IMG/VR virus record: IMGVR_UViG_3300045918_000488
Coordinates: 1-26,997 of that record
DNA from: a virus
Length of the DNA: 26,997 nucleotides
Direction: 5' to 3' (one strand)
Positions within the stretch are counted from its first letter, which is position 1, and the number at the start of each line of letters is the position of its first letter. The notes under the pieces were generated by a model. That model was not told the origin of the DNA. It ran no database searches and was given only the letters and a program-made list of their open reading frames with translations. Both the position numbers and the translations under genes were made by a program. This document shows, one piece after another, positions 12,637 to 20,157 of this stretch.

Positions 12637-12998
12637 AAACCCTTGACCTCAAAGAAGCCGCCGCCTTCCTGCATTTACATCCACACACACTGGAAGCAAA
12701 GGCACGCGCAGGAGAGGTGCCAGGCGCGAAGCCCGGAAAATGCTGGGTATTTCTGGAAGTTGACCTTGCAGACTGGCTACGCGCACAATACCGCGCGCCA
12801 AAACAAGAAAAGGGAGAAGAGGTATGTCGCTCTACAAGCGTGGGCGCATCTACTGGTGCGAATGGACGATCAAAGAACTCAGCAGCAAACCAATTAGAGA
12901 AACGACTGGCACGTCCGACCGCCAAGCCGCGCAGGAATACCACGACCGCCGTCGTGCTGAACTTTGGCGGGAAAGCAAGCTCGGCGATGTCCGTGTAG
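12633..12998 (+). CDS. Excisionase-like helix-turn-helix protein
   Basis: The product is 121 residues, starting in an ATGA overlap with the reverse transcriptase. Residues 1-55 form a MerR/Xis-type HTH (LDLKEAAAFLHLHPHTLEAKARAGEVPGAKPGKCWVF, then VDLADWLRAQY), as in phage excisionases and directionality factors. The second half runs 175 bp into the integrase gene in another frame, has a low-complexity Thr/Ala/Arg composition, and may be functionally neutral. Its position directly before the integrase supports a role in excision or control of integration. Confidence 0.7.
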   Translation: MKTLDLKEAAAFLHLHPHTLEAKARAGEVPGAKPGKCWVFLEVDLADWLRAQYRAPKQEKGEEVCRSTSVGASTGANGRSKNSAANQLEKRLARPTAKPRRNTTTAVVLNFGGKASSAMSV

Positions 12999-13993
12999 CA
13001 ACTTGGGATGAAGCTACCCTTGAGTGGGTGGACGAACACGCAATCCACAAGGCCAGCTTCGAGACAGACCGCGTGCGACTGATATGGCTCACTGAACGGT
13101 TGACCGGAAAACCCATCACCACCATCAGCACCGAAGTCATGCTGGAGATCCGCAAGGAATTGCTGATCTCCCGCGCGTCGGCGACTGCGAACCGCTTCCT
13201 CGCCATCATCTCGGCAGTGCTCAACTACGCGCATGCCAAAAGCAAACTTGCCGCCGTACCCAAGATTCCATATCTAGCAGAGCCCAAAGATCGCTTCCGC
13301 TGGATCACTCGCACTGAGGCCAAACTGCTGATCGCCGAACTCCCAGAACACCTCGCAGCAATGACGCGCTTTGCACTAGCCACAGGCCTACGCCGCGCCA
13401 ACGTCACCGGCTTGACATGGCACAACATCGACACGGATCGTAAAGTTGCATGGGTATGGGCAGACGAGGCAAAGGCAGAGAAGGCTATACCTGTGCCGCT
13501 GAATGCGGACGCACTGGCTGTACTCAAGGAGAGATATGAACAGAAAGACAAGAACGGGAAGCCTTGCCGTGATGCGCGCTACGTCTTCACCTTCCGAAAA
13601 CAACCGGTGATTAGAACAACGACGAAGGCATGGGTGAGTGCACTTGAACGCGCCAGCATCGATGCCGGGTTTACTTTTCACGATCTGCGCCACACCTGGG
13701 CGAGCTGGCATGTAATGGGCGGCACACCGCTTGAAGTATTAAGACAGCTGGGAGGATGGGCAGATATGACGATGGTACTGAGATATGCGCACTTGGCACC
13801 AGGCTACATCGCAGGGTATGCCGAGAATGCATCCCTCACGATTTCACCCACACCCCCTCACGTTTTACCCTACAGCAAAGATAATGTTAGTGAGGACTAC
13901 CGCGAAGAGGCTAACAAATTGGGGTGGCTGAACGGGCTCGAACCGTCGACAACTGGAATCACAATCCTAAAACCGCGTAAAAAAGCCGCTTAG
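12824..13993 (+). CDS. int: Tyrosine-family phage integrase
   Basis: The product is 389 residues, with GGGAGAAGAGG before the ATG. The N-terminus (SLYKRGRIYWCEW, REGTTGTSDRQ-like arm-binding start) is followed by a core-binding domain and the catalytic domain. Visible catalytic residues are Arg190 (ATGLRRANVTGL), a likely Lys220 in the beta-hairpin (KAEKAIPVPL), His286 and Arg289 (HDLRHTW), Trp312 (GGWADM) and nucleophile Tyr321 (LRYAHLAPG). It catalyses integration at a tRNA-His gene, judging from the 48-nt tRNA fragment that forms its own 3' end (residues about 367-381, GWLNGLEPSTTGITI). In the integrated state the last residues (LKPRKKAA) would be replaced by others encoded beyond the crossover. 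Confidence 0.95.
   Translation: MSLYKRGRIYWCEWTIKELSSKPIRETTGTSDRQAAQEYHDRRRAELWRESKLGDVRVATWDEATLEWVDEHAIHKASFETDRVRLIWLTERLTGKPITTISTEVMLEIRKELLISRASATANRFLAIISAVLNYAHAKSKLAAVPKIPYLAEPKDRFRWITRTEAKLLIAELPEHLAAMTRFALATGLRRANVTGLTWHNIDTDRKVAWVWADEAKAEKAIPVPLNADALAVLKERYEQKDKNGKPCRDARYVFTFRKQPVIRTTTKAWVSALERASIDAGFTFHDLRHTWASWHVMGGTPLEVLRQLGGWADMTMVLRYAHLAPGYIAGYAENASLTISPTPPHVLPYSKDNVSEDYREEANKLGWLNGLEPSTTGITILKPRKKAA
13920..13967 (-). other. attP core: 3' part of a tRNA-His gene
   Basis: The minus strand carries tRNA positions 29-76: GGA, anticodon loop TTGTGAT (anticodon GTG, His), TCCAG, TTGTC, T-arm GACGG-TTCGAGC-CCGTT, acceptor strand CAGCCAC, discriminator C73 and CCA. C73 is the tRNA-His hallmark. 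The 5' half is absent: the sequence upstream does not form the anticodon stem. The fragment would restore the host tRNA after integration. It is not a functional tRNA gene here. Confidence 0.85.
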
Positions 13994-14113
13994 AATCAGA
14001 TACATCACCCCGCCTGTTGTGGTGAAAAGACGTGCCAAAACGTGCGATTGAAAGCTAGTCACGGCACAATTTCCCCCACAGGCTTTATTCTATCTTAAAA
14101 CAACCCGCCGGGC
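13994..14113. other. Intergenic region between attP core and lysis genes
   Basis: About 120 bp separate the convergent integrase and lysis cassette. ACGTGC occurs twice close together (in GACGTGCCAAAACGTGC) and may belong to an integrase arm-binding site. No U-tract hairpin is evident for either operon, although an AT-rich stretch precedes the lysis gene stop. Confidence 0.35.
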
Positions 14114-14656
14114 TTACCACCTATACCCCACCCCAGCCCCAACAAACCACGCCGCATCGGTGTCGATCGCCACATTGACGCCAGCATGCAGCGCCTTCAC
14201 CTGCAGCAGATCCTCGCGCAGGCTGAGCCGCCCTACTTTCACCAGGCCGGTCTTGTAGCCGTAGTCGATCCGGATCTCGCTGGTCTGTTCGGCCGCCAGC
14301 CAGGGCAGCGGATCGCGGCGGTCATACGTCTGCACTTCCCCGGTCTTGGCATCGATCACTGTGGTGACGGTGTGCGGGTGGGTGTCTGCCGGCAGCTTGG
14401 CCGAGCCCAACACGTACTTGTTCGGGTCGTCCTGGACGTCTGCCGGCAGATCCAACTTCTTCTTCGCTGGCGGCGTATAGGCCGATACCTTGGGCGGCGT
14501 GATATTTTGCTTGGGCGCGTTCTTCAGCTCCGGAGCGGGTGTTGCAATCACAACCGAGCCAATAGGTGCAGGCTTGGCTCTGAAGTAGTTCCAGGCTAAA
14601 GCTAATACCACCAGCCCGATCAGCAGGCTGCCATATCGTTTGATTGTTTCGTTCAT
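14114..14656 (-). CDS. Lysis-cassette periplasmic protein with N-terminal membrane anchor
   Basis: The product is 180 residues from ATG 14656 (ATGA overlap). Residues about 8-26 are a membrane span or signal anchor (YGSLLIGLVVLALAWNYF), followed by a Pro/Lys-rich linker (about 28-75). A globular part contains DAKTGEVQTYDRRDPLPWLA and ends GVNVAIDTDAAWFVGAGVGYRW, an alternating beta pattern with a terminal aromatic. Being the last gene of the lysis cassette, it could be a spanin-like or envelope-bridging protein. It does not look like the usual coiled-coil Rz, so the role is open. Confidence 0.6.
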   Translation of the reverse strand: MNETIKRYGSLLIGLVVLALAWNYFRAKPAPIGSVVIATPAPELKNAPKQNITPPKVSAYTPPAKKKLDLPADVQDDPNKYVLGSAKLPADTHPHTVTTVIDAKTGEVQTYDRRDPLPWLAAEQTSEIRIDYGYKTGLVKVGRLSLREDLLQVKALHAGVNVAIDTDAAWFVGAGVGYRW

Positions 14657-14754
14657 AGCGTCACCAATGCGAGAAAACATAGACCGAGCCCGACTATTCC
14701 AAGGATTAACGTCGAGACGGGCTTCCAATGCTCAACTAGCCATTCCCAGCCCAT
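14653..14754 (-). CDS. Very small single-span membrane protein (33 aa)
   Basis: ATG 14754 opens a 33-codon frame: MGWEWLVEHWKPVSTLILGI followed by a hydrophobic stretch ending LCFLALVTL. It has one membrane span and ends in an ATGA overlap with the next lysis gene. It lies 7 bp after the holin-like gene. It could be an antiholin or a spanin subunit; nothing decides between them. Confidence 0.5.
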   Translation of the reverse strand: MGWEWLVEHWKPVSTLILGIVGLGLCFLALVTL

Positions 14755-14761
14755 GTCCGGA

Positions 14762-14956
14762 CTATTTCAGCTTGTCGGGGAATACCGCCTTGAGTAGGCC
14801 GCTCACCACACCACCGGCGGCAGCTGCTGCGCCCCAGTCGAGTTCTGCGCCCCACTTCGCGCCAACCAGCGCGGCGAAGAAGCCCAAGCCCTGCCAGGTA
14901 GAAGCCTCACCCAGTCGGTCAACGATGTAGCCGATTACTGCTTGCAGTCTTTGCAT
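14762..14956 (-). CDS. Small holin-like membrane protein (64 aa)
   Basis: The product is 64 residues, with AAAGGGAG before the ATG. The layout is a short amphipathic start (MQRLQAVIGYIVDRLGEAS), then GLGFFAALVGAKWGAEL and GAAAAAGGVVSGLLKAVFPDK. The pattern STWQGLGF...GL..VFPDK resembles small phage holins that precede or follow the lysin. It is placed directly after the DUF5675-type gene. Confidence 0.6.
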   Translation of the reverse strand: MQRLQAVIGYIVDRLGEASTWQGLGFFAALVGAKWGAELDWGAAAAAGGVVSGLLKAVFPDKLK

Positions 14957-14960
14957 TTGC

Positions 14961-15398
14961 CTACTCCCTTTCTATCGTCAGCATGAAATCACGCGTTTGC
15001 AGCGCATCGTCGAACGTTGCAATGGCATCCTTGCTATGCAGCACAGCCGTCTGCGCTTCTTGATTAGGGCTTGGCGTCAACTCTCCAATCGATAGCCCGA
15101 GCGCGATGCATCCCAGCAGCTGGGACACCTTCCCCTGATCAACATCGCCCATAAAGTTGGCAGAATGGATCTCGATCATGTCCCTACCCGGCACATCCAT
15201 CACTTGGTAGCACCAGCCATGTTTGGGTGAGCGAATCCAGTGGCAACGGTATGTCCCAGCCGGTATGCAGCTCTTGCCGTGGTCGTTGTTTTTCCACGGC
15301 AGTTCGCCCGTCGCAAATGACAGACCATCATCAAGGACGATCAGACCAAACGTGCCATCATCGGTAGAGGGTTTCGTCTTCATCACCGCTGTTCTCAT
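14961..15398 (-). CDS. DUF5675-type phage protein in lysis cassette
   Basis: The product is 145 residues. The motifs GTFGLIVLDDG, TGELPWKNNDHGKSCIPAGTY, DVPGRDMIEIHSANFMGDVDQGKVSQLLGCIALG fit the DUF5675 family seen in phage lysis regions. Conserved His, Asp and Cys residues around IEIHSAN...LLGCIALG could form an active site. It lies where the endolysin is expected, between two holin-like genes, and no classical lysozyme, amidase or transglycosylase is visible in the window. It is therefore a candidate peptidoglycan-active enzyme, but that is inference. It overlaps the preceding gene by ATGA. Confidence 0.75.
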   Translation of the reverse strand: MRTAVMKTKPSTDDGTFGLIVLDDGLSFATGELPWKNNDHGKSCIPAGTYRCHWIRSPKHGWCYQVMDVPGRDMIEIHSANFMGDVDQGKVSQLLGCIALGLSIGELTPSPNQEAQTAVLHSKDAIATFDDALQTRDFMLTIERE

Positions 15399-15721
15399 GA
15401 TTTTTCCTTTCCGGTTTTTTTGAAGTAGCCTTCAATCCACTTCTCAATCGCGAATAAGAGCCGGGTTGCCATATGCCCACCAACCCCGGCCAAAGCTGCG
15501 CAAAGCCCCATAGGCTGCTCCAATGCCTGGGCCGCCATGAAGACGCCAACGCCGACGACCGCACTGGTGAAGATCTCGCCGACCAACTCGACAACATTGA
15601 AAGCGCGCGTATAGCCTCGCTTCACCCGCGCATACCAATTCACCAGGCCGCCAGCACAAGACATTCCCAGCGCGAGCAACCAGATGGACAATCCCCAGTT
15701 CGTCGGGTCTTTTTCCGGCAT
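15395..15721 (-). CDS. LydA-type phage holin
   Basis: The product is 108 residues from ATG 15721, preceded by GGGGAAAA; an upstream ATG at 15733 lies in the terminator T-run. Three membrane-associated segments are visible: GLSIWLLALGMSCAGGLVNWY, FTSAVVGVGVFMAAQAL, and MGLCAALAGVGGHMATRLLF. The middle loop (KRGYTRAFNVVELVGE) and the C-terminus FAIEKWIEGYF resemble the LydA/holin 3 family. It is the first gene after the intrinsic terminator, so it opens the lysis cassette and probably controls lysis timing. Confidence 0.75.
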   Translation of the reverse strand: MPEKDPTNWGLSIWLLALGMSCAGGLVNWYARVKRGYTRAFNVVELVGEIFTSAVVGVGVFMAAQALEQPMGLCAALAGVGGHMATRLLFAIEKWIEGYFKKTGKEKS

Positions 15722-15733
15722 TGTTTTCCCCAT

Positions 15734-15757
15734 AAAAAAAGGCACCCGAAGGTGCCT
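15734..15757 (-). terminator. Intrinsic terminator before lysis cassette
   Basis: On the minus strand AGGCACC (15757-15751), tetraloop TTCG, GGTGCCT (15746-15740), then a T run: a compact, strong hairpin. It separates the tail genes from the holin and would limit early lysis gene expression. The hairpin is directly seen. Confidence 0.85.
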
Positions 15758-15781
15758 GATTGATCTGCCAATGATGGCGAG

Positions 15782-16198
15782 TTACTTGATGTGCTGCCCG
15801 TCCGTGTCCATCTTGTCCAGGAGCGACTTGCCCAGATCGACAAATGGCTTGCGCATGTTGCGCGTCCACCAGCTGGTGCTGGTCGTATGGTTCCAGCGAA
15901 TTAACCTATAGGTTGTCAGCAGTTCCTTGGGCGGCTCAAGCATCACGACCGTGGCCACGATGATGTTGGTCAGCAGATCCAGCACAAGGCCAATCACCAG
16001 CACAGCCATGCACCACAACCACAGCATCTTGTCTTTTTGCCAGGTCATCGTGCGAGCATCGCGCAACTCACGCGCCCTCATCACCGCGCCAAAGTGGACG
16101 AACGTCAGGTACATCAGCGCCAGGCTGACGCCAACCCACCACAGGAAGATCATGCCTACCAGCGGCAGCCAGTCCAGCAAGATGGTCAGATAGTTCAT
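15782..16198 (-). CDS. Phage membrane protein with two to three spans
   Basis: The product is 138 residues. Hydrophobic segments are LLDWLPLVGMIFLWWVGVSLALMYLTFVHF (about 8-37) and LWLWCMAVLVIGLVLDLLTNIIVATVVM (about 60-87), followed by a soluble tail (LLTTYRLIRWNHTT...). It lies after the fibre assembly-like gene (ATGA overlap) and before the terminator. The family resembles unnamed membrane proteins near the tail-lysis junction of Mu-like phages. The function is unknown. Confidence 0.6.
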   Translation of the reverse strand: MNYLTILLDWLPLVGMIFLWWVGVSLALMYLTFVHFGAVMRARELRDARTMTWQKDKMLWLWCMAVLVIGLVLDLLTNIIVATVVMLEPPKELLTTYRLIRWNHTTSTSWWTRNMRKPFVDLGKSLLDKMDTDGQHIK

Positions 16199-16644
16199 AG
16201 TGTCAGCTCCAGTGCGTCAAAAGCGTTGATGGAAGACGGCGAGGCAGCAGCCAGCGCCAGGGCAGCGGCCTTGTAACAGCCCAGCACAGCGGCTGTGGTA
16301 GTTGCACCATCCTTGGCAGCTATCACCTTCTTGTTGTTGGTGATGTCCAGTAAGGTGGCGGCGGCGGTGTCACAGGCGGAGGCCGTGGCTGTATCGCCAG
16401 CACGTTGCGCGCGGCCTGCGATGCCTGCCAGCGCGTTAAGCACATCAGCGCGCAGGGAGCGCATTTGCTTGAGAATGGCGTCTTTCTCAGAGGCGGTATC
16501 AATAGCGTCAGCGGGTTCAGCCACGCCACCAGCGGCGACGAAGTCCAGATAGTGTTGGTAGTCCGCATTTGCGGGGTCTTCCGGAATATAGGCTCCATCA
16601 TCTTTGCGAATTACTGAACCAAGTGTTGTCAGTTTGTAGGTCAT
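16195..16644 (-). CDS. Tail fibre assembly-like / tail accessory protein
   Basis: The product is 149 residues. The N-terminus SVIRKDDGAYIPEDPANADYQHYLDFVAAGG is the pattern found in tail fibre assembly and fibre-adjacent proteins (IPxDPxNxDYxxYLxW-like). The rest is Ala-rich and helical, with no second known domain. It lies 2 bp downstream of the fibre gene. It may be a chaperone or a short fibre subunit. Confidence 0.65.
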   Translation of the reverse strand: MTYKLTTLGSVIRKDDGAYIPEDPANADYQHYLDFVAAGGVAEPADAIDTASEKDAILKQMRSLRADVLNALAGIAGRAQRAGDTATASACDTAAATLLDITNNKKVIAAKDGATTTAAVLGCYKAAALALAAASPSSINAFDALELTL

Positions 16645-16646
16645 GC

Positions 16647-17888
16647 TTATATCTCCGATGAAACAACAACGTTGTCAGTGATTGTTAGAACCGCATCTGT
16701 AAGACCATGCGCCGCTTTTGAGCCGTCTAGATTCCCTCCGCCGTCCATGCCAAAGGTAAATCCAATTTGAGCTACGCCGGTTGCGCCACTCAGGACTGAC
16801 CAGCTAACGCCTTCCGCTCCGTATGCCGCAAGCGATGGAATTGTTCGCATATCGTTAAATAGTTCGCTCGATGCAAACCTGATGTCAGTGGTTCCGTTGA
16901 TATAAGCCTTCGGAATTGACATATTCTTCAGTCTTCGCACGTAGTAACGGCATAAGCTATTTTCAAGCTGAACTGGCCTTTGCTCGAATGGTGTGACAAA
17001 TGGAAGCGCGGCAATCTGGAATTTCCGAATTGCATAGCTCTTGGTGACAATCGTCGATGCGGCATGACTGATAGTTGCCGTAACCTGTAAGCCCAGCGTT
17101 ACATCAATGCCGGTCAAATCGAATGTTTCAGAGACCGCTGTTAAAGCCCCACTCACGATTGCGTTAGCACTGCCAGTAGCGCTCAATGTAAGCGCAGAAA
17201 ACACATCAACGGTCGTGGTTGGAATATACAATCGGAATGTCACCACAGCCGCCAATCCGGTATCGTGAAAAGCATCGCACTGCACGGTTAATTTTCCGCC
17301 ATATGTGTCTGCAATATTTGACGATTCGATTCGATGCTCAAAAATGACAGAATTGACCGCCACTCCTGAAACGCTCTGAGCATATATACCGCGCTGACCA
17401 GAACCTGCGCCTGCAGTCGACCAATTCCCTGCTGAAATTGATGTGCAAGATATTTTCCCAAGCCACATATCTGCTGGGAGCCGTTGGTCTGTGTTTGCAA
17501 TAATCGCAGTCGCATTTCGGGATGCGATGTTAAACCCGCCATTGATGGCGCGGTTTTTATATCCCAAATATTGGCTGCTGATGACATTACGCACAAACTC
17601 CGTCGTAGCCGCTTTAGTCGTGTTGTCTAACTGGGCAGGGGTCGTGAACACACCCGCAGATCGCAATGCAGTCAGTAACTGGGTCAGTACAGCCGCATCC
17701 GGAGTAATTCCCGCTGCAGTCAGAATCACCCGTAATTCCTCACCCAACTGATGGAACCAATATGCGCCGCCCTTTGTCGATTGAATACCTAACGATGGAT
17801 TACCCGGTGTTGGATATCCAACCGAGGGCGATGCTGGCGGTGTTGGCGGCGTTCCGGATGCGCCAGATGACCATTGTCTATTGTCCAT
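16647..17888 (-). CDS. Tail fibre / tip protein
   Basis: The product is 413 residues. The N-terminus is Pro/Gly-rich (MDNRQWSSGASGTPPTPPASPSVGY), followed by WFHQLGEELRVILTAAG, TALRSAGVFTTPAQLDNTTKAATTEFV (a short fibre repeat) and GYKNRAINGGFNIASR. The C-terminal 260 residues are beta-rich, as in receptor-binding domains. It follows the gp48-like baseplate gene as in Mu-like phages. No variable repeat or C-type lectin ending is present, so it is not a target of the neighbouring DGR. Confidence 0.8.
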   Translation of the reverse strand: MDNRQWSSGASGTPPTPPASPSVGYPTPGNPSLGIQSTKGGAYWFHQLGEELRVILTAAGITPDAAVLTQLLTALRSAGVFTTPAQLDNTTKAATTEFVRNVISSQYLGYKNRAINGGFNIASRNATAIIANTDQRLPADMWLGKISCTSISAGNWSTAGAGSGQRGIYAQSVSGVAVNSVIFEHRIESSNIADTYGGKLTVQCDAFHDTGLAAVVTFRLYIPTTTVDVFSALTLSATGSANAIVSGALTAVSETFDLTGIDVTLGLQVTATISHAASTIVTKSYAIRKFQIAALPFVTPFEQRPVQLENSLCRYYVRRLKNMSIPKAYINGTTDIRFASSELFNDMRTIPSLAAYGAEGVSWSVLSGATGVAQIGFTFGMDGGGNLDGSKAAHGLTDAVLTITDNVVVSSEI

Positions 17889-17902
17889 ACCTTATGTCTC
17901 CT

Positions 17903-18493
17903 TTAAGAATATCTAAACAGCAGCACACTCTGTGCCGGCTTATCTGCATGCAAAACCGATTCCATCAGTGCGTTAACCCAAACTACAGCAAATGGAATTT
18001 CCGTATCGCTCTCAACAGTCCACTCGCTGTCCGTTACCAGTGGCGCATTGATGTGCCAGGCGAAGTTCCACTCAACTCCATTCAAGGAAGCCTCTGTATC
18101 GTCCAGCACGCTCCATTCTTTGAACTCGGTAATGGTTACAACGAATCCCAGGCGCAGGGCCAGACCAATAAAATATGCCGGTGACTGTCCTCCCCGCTCG
18201 GTGATACGCGAGACCAGATTAGATTGACGCTGATCTATGCTGAGCGCACTCCCATCAATGGATGAGGTTGCAGATAGGCCTGCGACAGACTCCCAATCAG
18301 CAATCATCTCGCTTGTGGTACACGGGTCACATTCATCGATAAGCTGGGCAGCGCGCCCATCGATGCGCGCGAACTCTTCAGCCAATCCGTCCAGCAATCG
18401 CGTCAACAGCGCATCTTGATCCTGAGACCACGCCGCACCGGGCGGCAGCAGCATCTGCAGCTGGCTCAGATAGGCATCACGACTCATGCCCAT
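17903..18493 (-). CDS. Baseplate protein, Mu gp48 / YmfQ family
   Basis: The product is 196 residues; the start at MSRDAYL (18487) is equally likely. The typical N-terminus is SQLQMLLPPGAAWSQDQDALLTRLLDGLAEEFARIDGRAAQLIDE and then CDPCTTSEMIADWESVAGL, the DUF2313/YmfQ signature. It forms part of the baseplate periphery and connects to the fibre. It overlaps the baseplate J gene slightly. Confidence 0.9.
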   Translation of the reverse strand: MGMSRDAYLSQLQMLLPPGAAWSQDQDALLTRLLDGLAEEFARIDGRAAQLIDECDPCTTSEMIADWESVAGLSATSSIDGSALSIDQRQSNLVSRITERGGQSPAYFIGLALRLGFVVTITEFKEWSVLDDTEASLNGVEWNFAWHINAPLVTDSEWTVESDTEIPFAVVWVNALMESVLHADKPAQSVLLFRYS

Positions 18494-19533
18494 GTGATCG
18501 TCCCCATCGTGGCAATCTGCCCGGTGGTGTGCGTCACGTCAGCCGCCGGTACCGAGATCGTATGGTTGGTCTCTCCGGTGGCGATGCTGATCGCCTCGCG
18601 GATATGCGACAACAGGATCGTCCCGCCCGGTATAGATTCGCGACGCAGCAGATCCGTCAGCTCTGCAGTGACAGCCGCTTTGACGTCGGCAGTGTTTGGA
18701 GTGACGAAGATGGTGAAATTCAGCGGGACCGCTACCGGCGCCACCACCGTTACCTGGGCGGTGACCGGACGCCGCGCATCGATGTAATCCTGCACAGCCG
18801 CTACCTCGGTCACGTCCGGGATCAGGCTGGCATCATCATCGCGCACAAAACGTACAGTTACCGTGCCCGGCCCCAGCTCCAGCGGATACACCCAGGCGCG
18901 GGTAACACCAGCAACTTCCAGCGCCCACGCCTCATAGTCCGCAGCAGATCCACCGTGTGGAGGCTCCTTGATGCGCGCCAGGATGCGCGCACGCAGCGCG
19001 CTGTCATCCTCGATGTCAGATGCATCAGTCAGCCCCAGCGATGTCACTGTTGCCGTTGAATTGACTCCAACGATGGGCGACACGAATGTCAGCGTCTCAC
19101 CGGCGGGCGCAGCTGTTTCTGCGCCCGTGGTGCTGGCCTGCACAGCGACGTTGGCAACACCGGCACTGATCGTTGCATCGGCAGTCGTGACGTATTCCAG
19201 CCCACTGGACCGCACCAGGGTGGTACCTGTCGGCACGACGCTACCATCTATGCCGGTCAGTGCGAGATCGCCGATGGCGGCTGTTGCTGGTTTTCTGGCC
19301 TGATCCAGCCACAACGAGGCAAAGCGGTCCAGAATCTCAGTATCTGCGGTATCGGGCAGCAACTGCCGGGATTGCCAATCCAGATAGCCATACAGGCCAT
19401 GCGCAGTTGCTGCCATCACAACGGCCAGCACATCGGGGTCGTTGCGACGCAGCAGCTCTTCTACCGTGAGGCGCGACTGCACGTCCGCCCGTGCACGGTT
19501 GATCAGCGTTTGCAGTGATGGCCGACTAAACAT
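18484..19533 (-). CDS. Baseplate J-like protein (Mu gp47 family)
   Basis: The product is 349 residues. The pattern PSLQTLINRARADVQSRL, LYGYLDWQSRQLLPDTADTEILDRFASLWL, RILARIKEPPHGGSAADYEAWALEVAGVTRAWVYP, VRFVRDDD and VQDYIDARRPVTAQVTVVAP is the baseplate J/gp47 signature. It builds the baseplate wedge ring around the tail spike. It lies between the gp46- and gp48-like genes, overlapping both by a few bases, as in phage Mu. Confidence 0.95.
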   Translation of the reverse strand: MFSRPSLQTLINRARADVQSRLTVEELLRRNDPDVLAVVMAATAHGLYGYLDWQSRQLLPDTADTEILDRFASLWLDQARKPATAAIGDLALTGIDGSVVPTGTTLVRSSGLEYVTTADATISAGVANVAVQASTTGAETAAPAGETLTFVSPIVGVNSTATVTSLGLTDASDIEDDSALRARILARIKEPPHGGSAADYEAWALEVAGVTRAWVYPLELGPGTVTVRFVRDDDASLIPDVTEVAAVQDYIDARRPVTAQVTVVAPVAVPLNFTIFVTPNTADVKAAVTAELTDLLRRESIPGGTILLSHIREAISIATGETNHTISVPAADVTHTTGQIATMGTITWA

Positions 19534-19954
19534 TCAAAGCTCCCCATAAATTATTAAAGCGAACTGCGAGCAGGCTGCCATCGTTCTGATGGAGCGTCAC
19601 CGACATAGCCAGCGCATCCAGCCCCATCCGCTCGGTAACGACATCGGCACGCAGCACAACACCGTCATCCTGCATCCATTGCAGCGCTTCCTGCGCATAC
19701 TCGCGGGCGCGGTTGAGGGTGTCATTGGTTAGTTTGGCGCGGGCCAACAACCACAGACGCGAGCCGATCTTGTCGCCAGGCGTACGTGCATAGGCATCTG
19801 CCCACCAGCCCATCTTCTGGCCCTCAGTTGCGTCATCCGCATTGGCGCGGCGCCAGGTGAAGAGGCTGATGATGACCGAGCGCAGCAGGTCGCTGGTGAC
19901 CGATGAGGCGGGAATGATCACGCCATTCATAGATACAATCAGATTTTCATTCAT
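19526..19954 (-). CDS. Baseplate protein, Mu gp46 family
   Basis: The product is 142 residues. The characteristic features are LRSVIISLFTWRRANADD, a Trp-rich KMGWWADAY, GSRLWLLARAKLTNDTLNRAREYAQEALQWMQDDGV. This is the gp46 family, related in role to the T4 gp25 wedge protein. Its start overlaps the stop of the small gene before it (ATGA), and its end overlaps the J gene. Confidence 0.92.
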   Translation of the reverse strand: MNENLIVSMNGVIIPASSVTSDLLRSVIISLFTWRRANADDATEGQKMGWWADAYARTPGDKIGSRLWLLARAKLTNDTLNRAREYAQEALQWMQDDGVVLRADVVTERMGLDALAMSVTLHQNDGSLLAVRFNNLWGALNV

Positions 19955-20157
19955 GCGATTGTTCCGGTATTGCTGCCGCCCTGGACATCGTTGGTAGTCA
20001 CCACCGTATTGGCCTTGAAGTAATCTACGATAGCTGTGCTATCTGCTAGCAGATAGGCCTGTGCTGCCGTTGCCGCCGCCGCCGGGTCGGATGTCTGCAC
20101 CGGCGCTGGGCGTGCTGCCGCCCTAGCTGCTGCGAGCCCTGCCCCTGTGATTGCCAT
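19951..20157 (-). CDS. Small Ala-rich baseplate-region protein (68 aa)
   Basis: This 68-residue protein has a strongly Ala-rich first half (GLAAARAAARPAPVQ, PAAAATAAQAYLL), then VDYFKANTVVTTNDVQGGSNTGTIA. It sits directly between the gp45- and gp46-like genes with overlap on the downstream side. Small proteins at this site occur in related phages. The function is unknown. Confidence 0.6.
   Translation of the reverse strand: MAITGAGLAAARAAARPAPVQTSDPAAAATAAQAYLLADSTAIVDYFKANTVVTTNDVQGGSNTGTIA

Noticed and set aside
13920-13967. Functional tRNA-His gene
   Set aside because: Only positions 29-76 are present. The 5' acceptor strand, D-arm and part of the anticodon stem are missing, so it is an attachment core.
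14186-14599. Plus-strand 137-codon frame
   Set aside because: It is antisense to the lysis-cassette gene, which has a clear membrane anchor and an ATGA-coupled start. The plus frame has no ribosome binding site or recognisable domain.
16647-17888. Tail fibre as a third DGR target
   Set aside because: No copy of the TR, no VGFR-type ending and no boundary element or hairpin are found in or after the gene.
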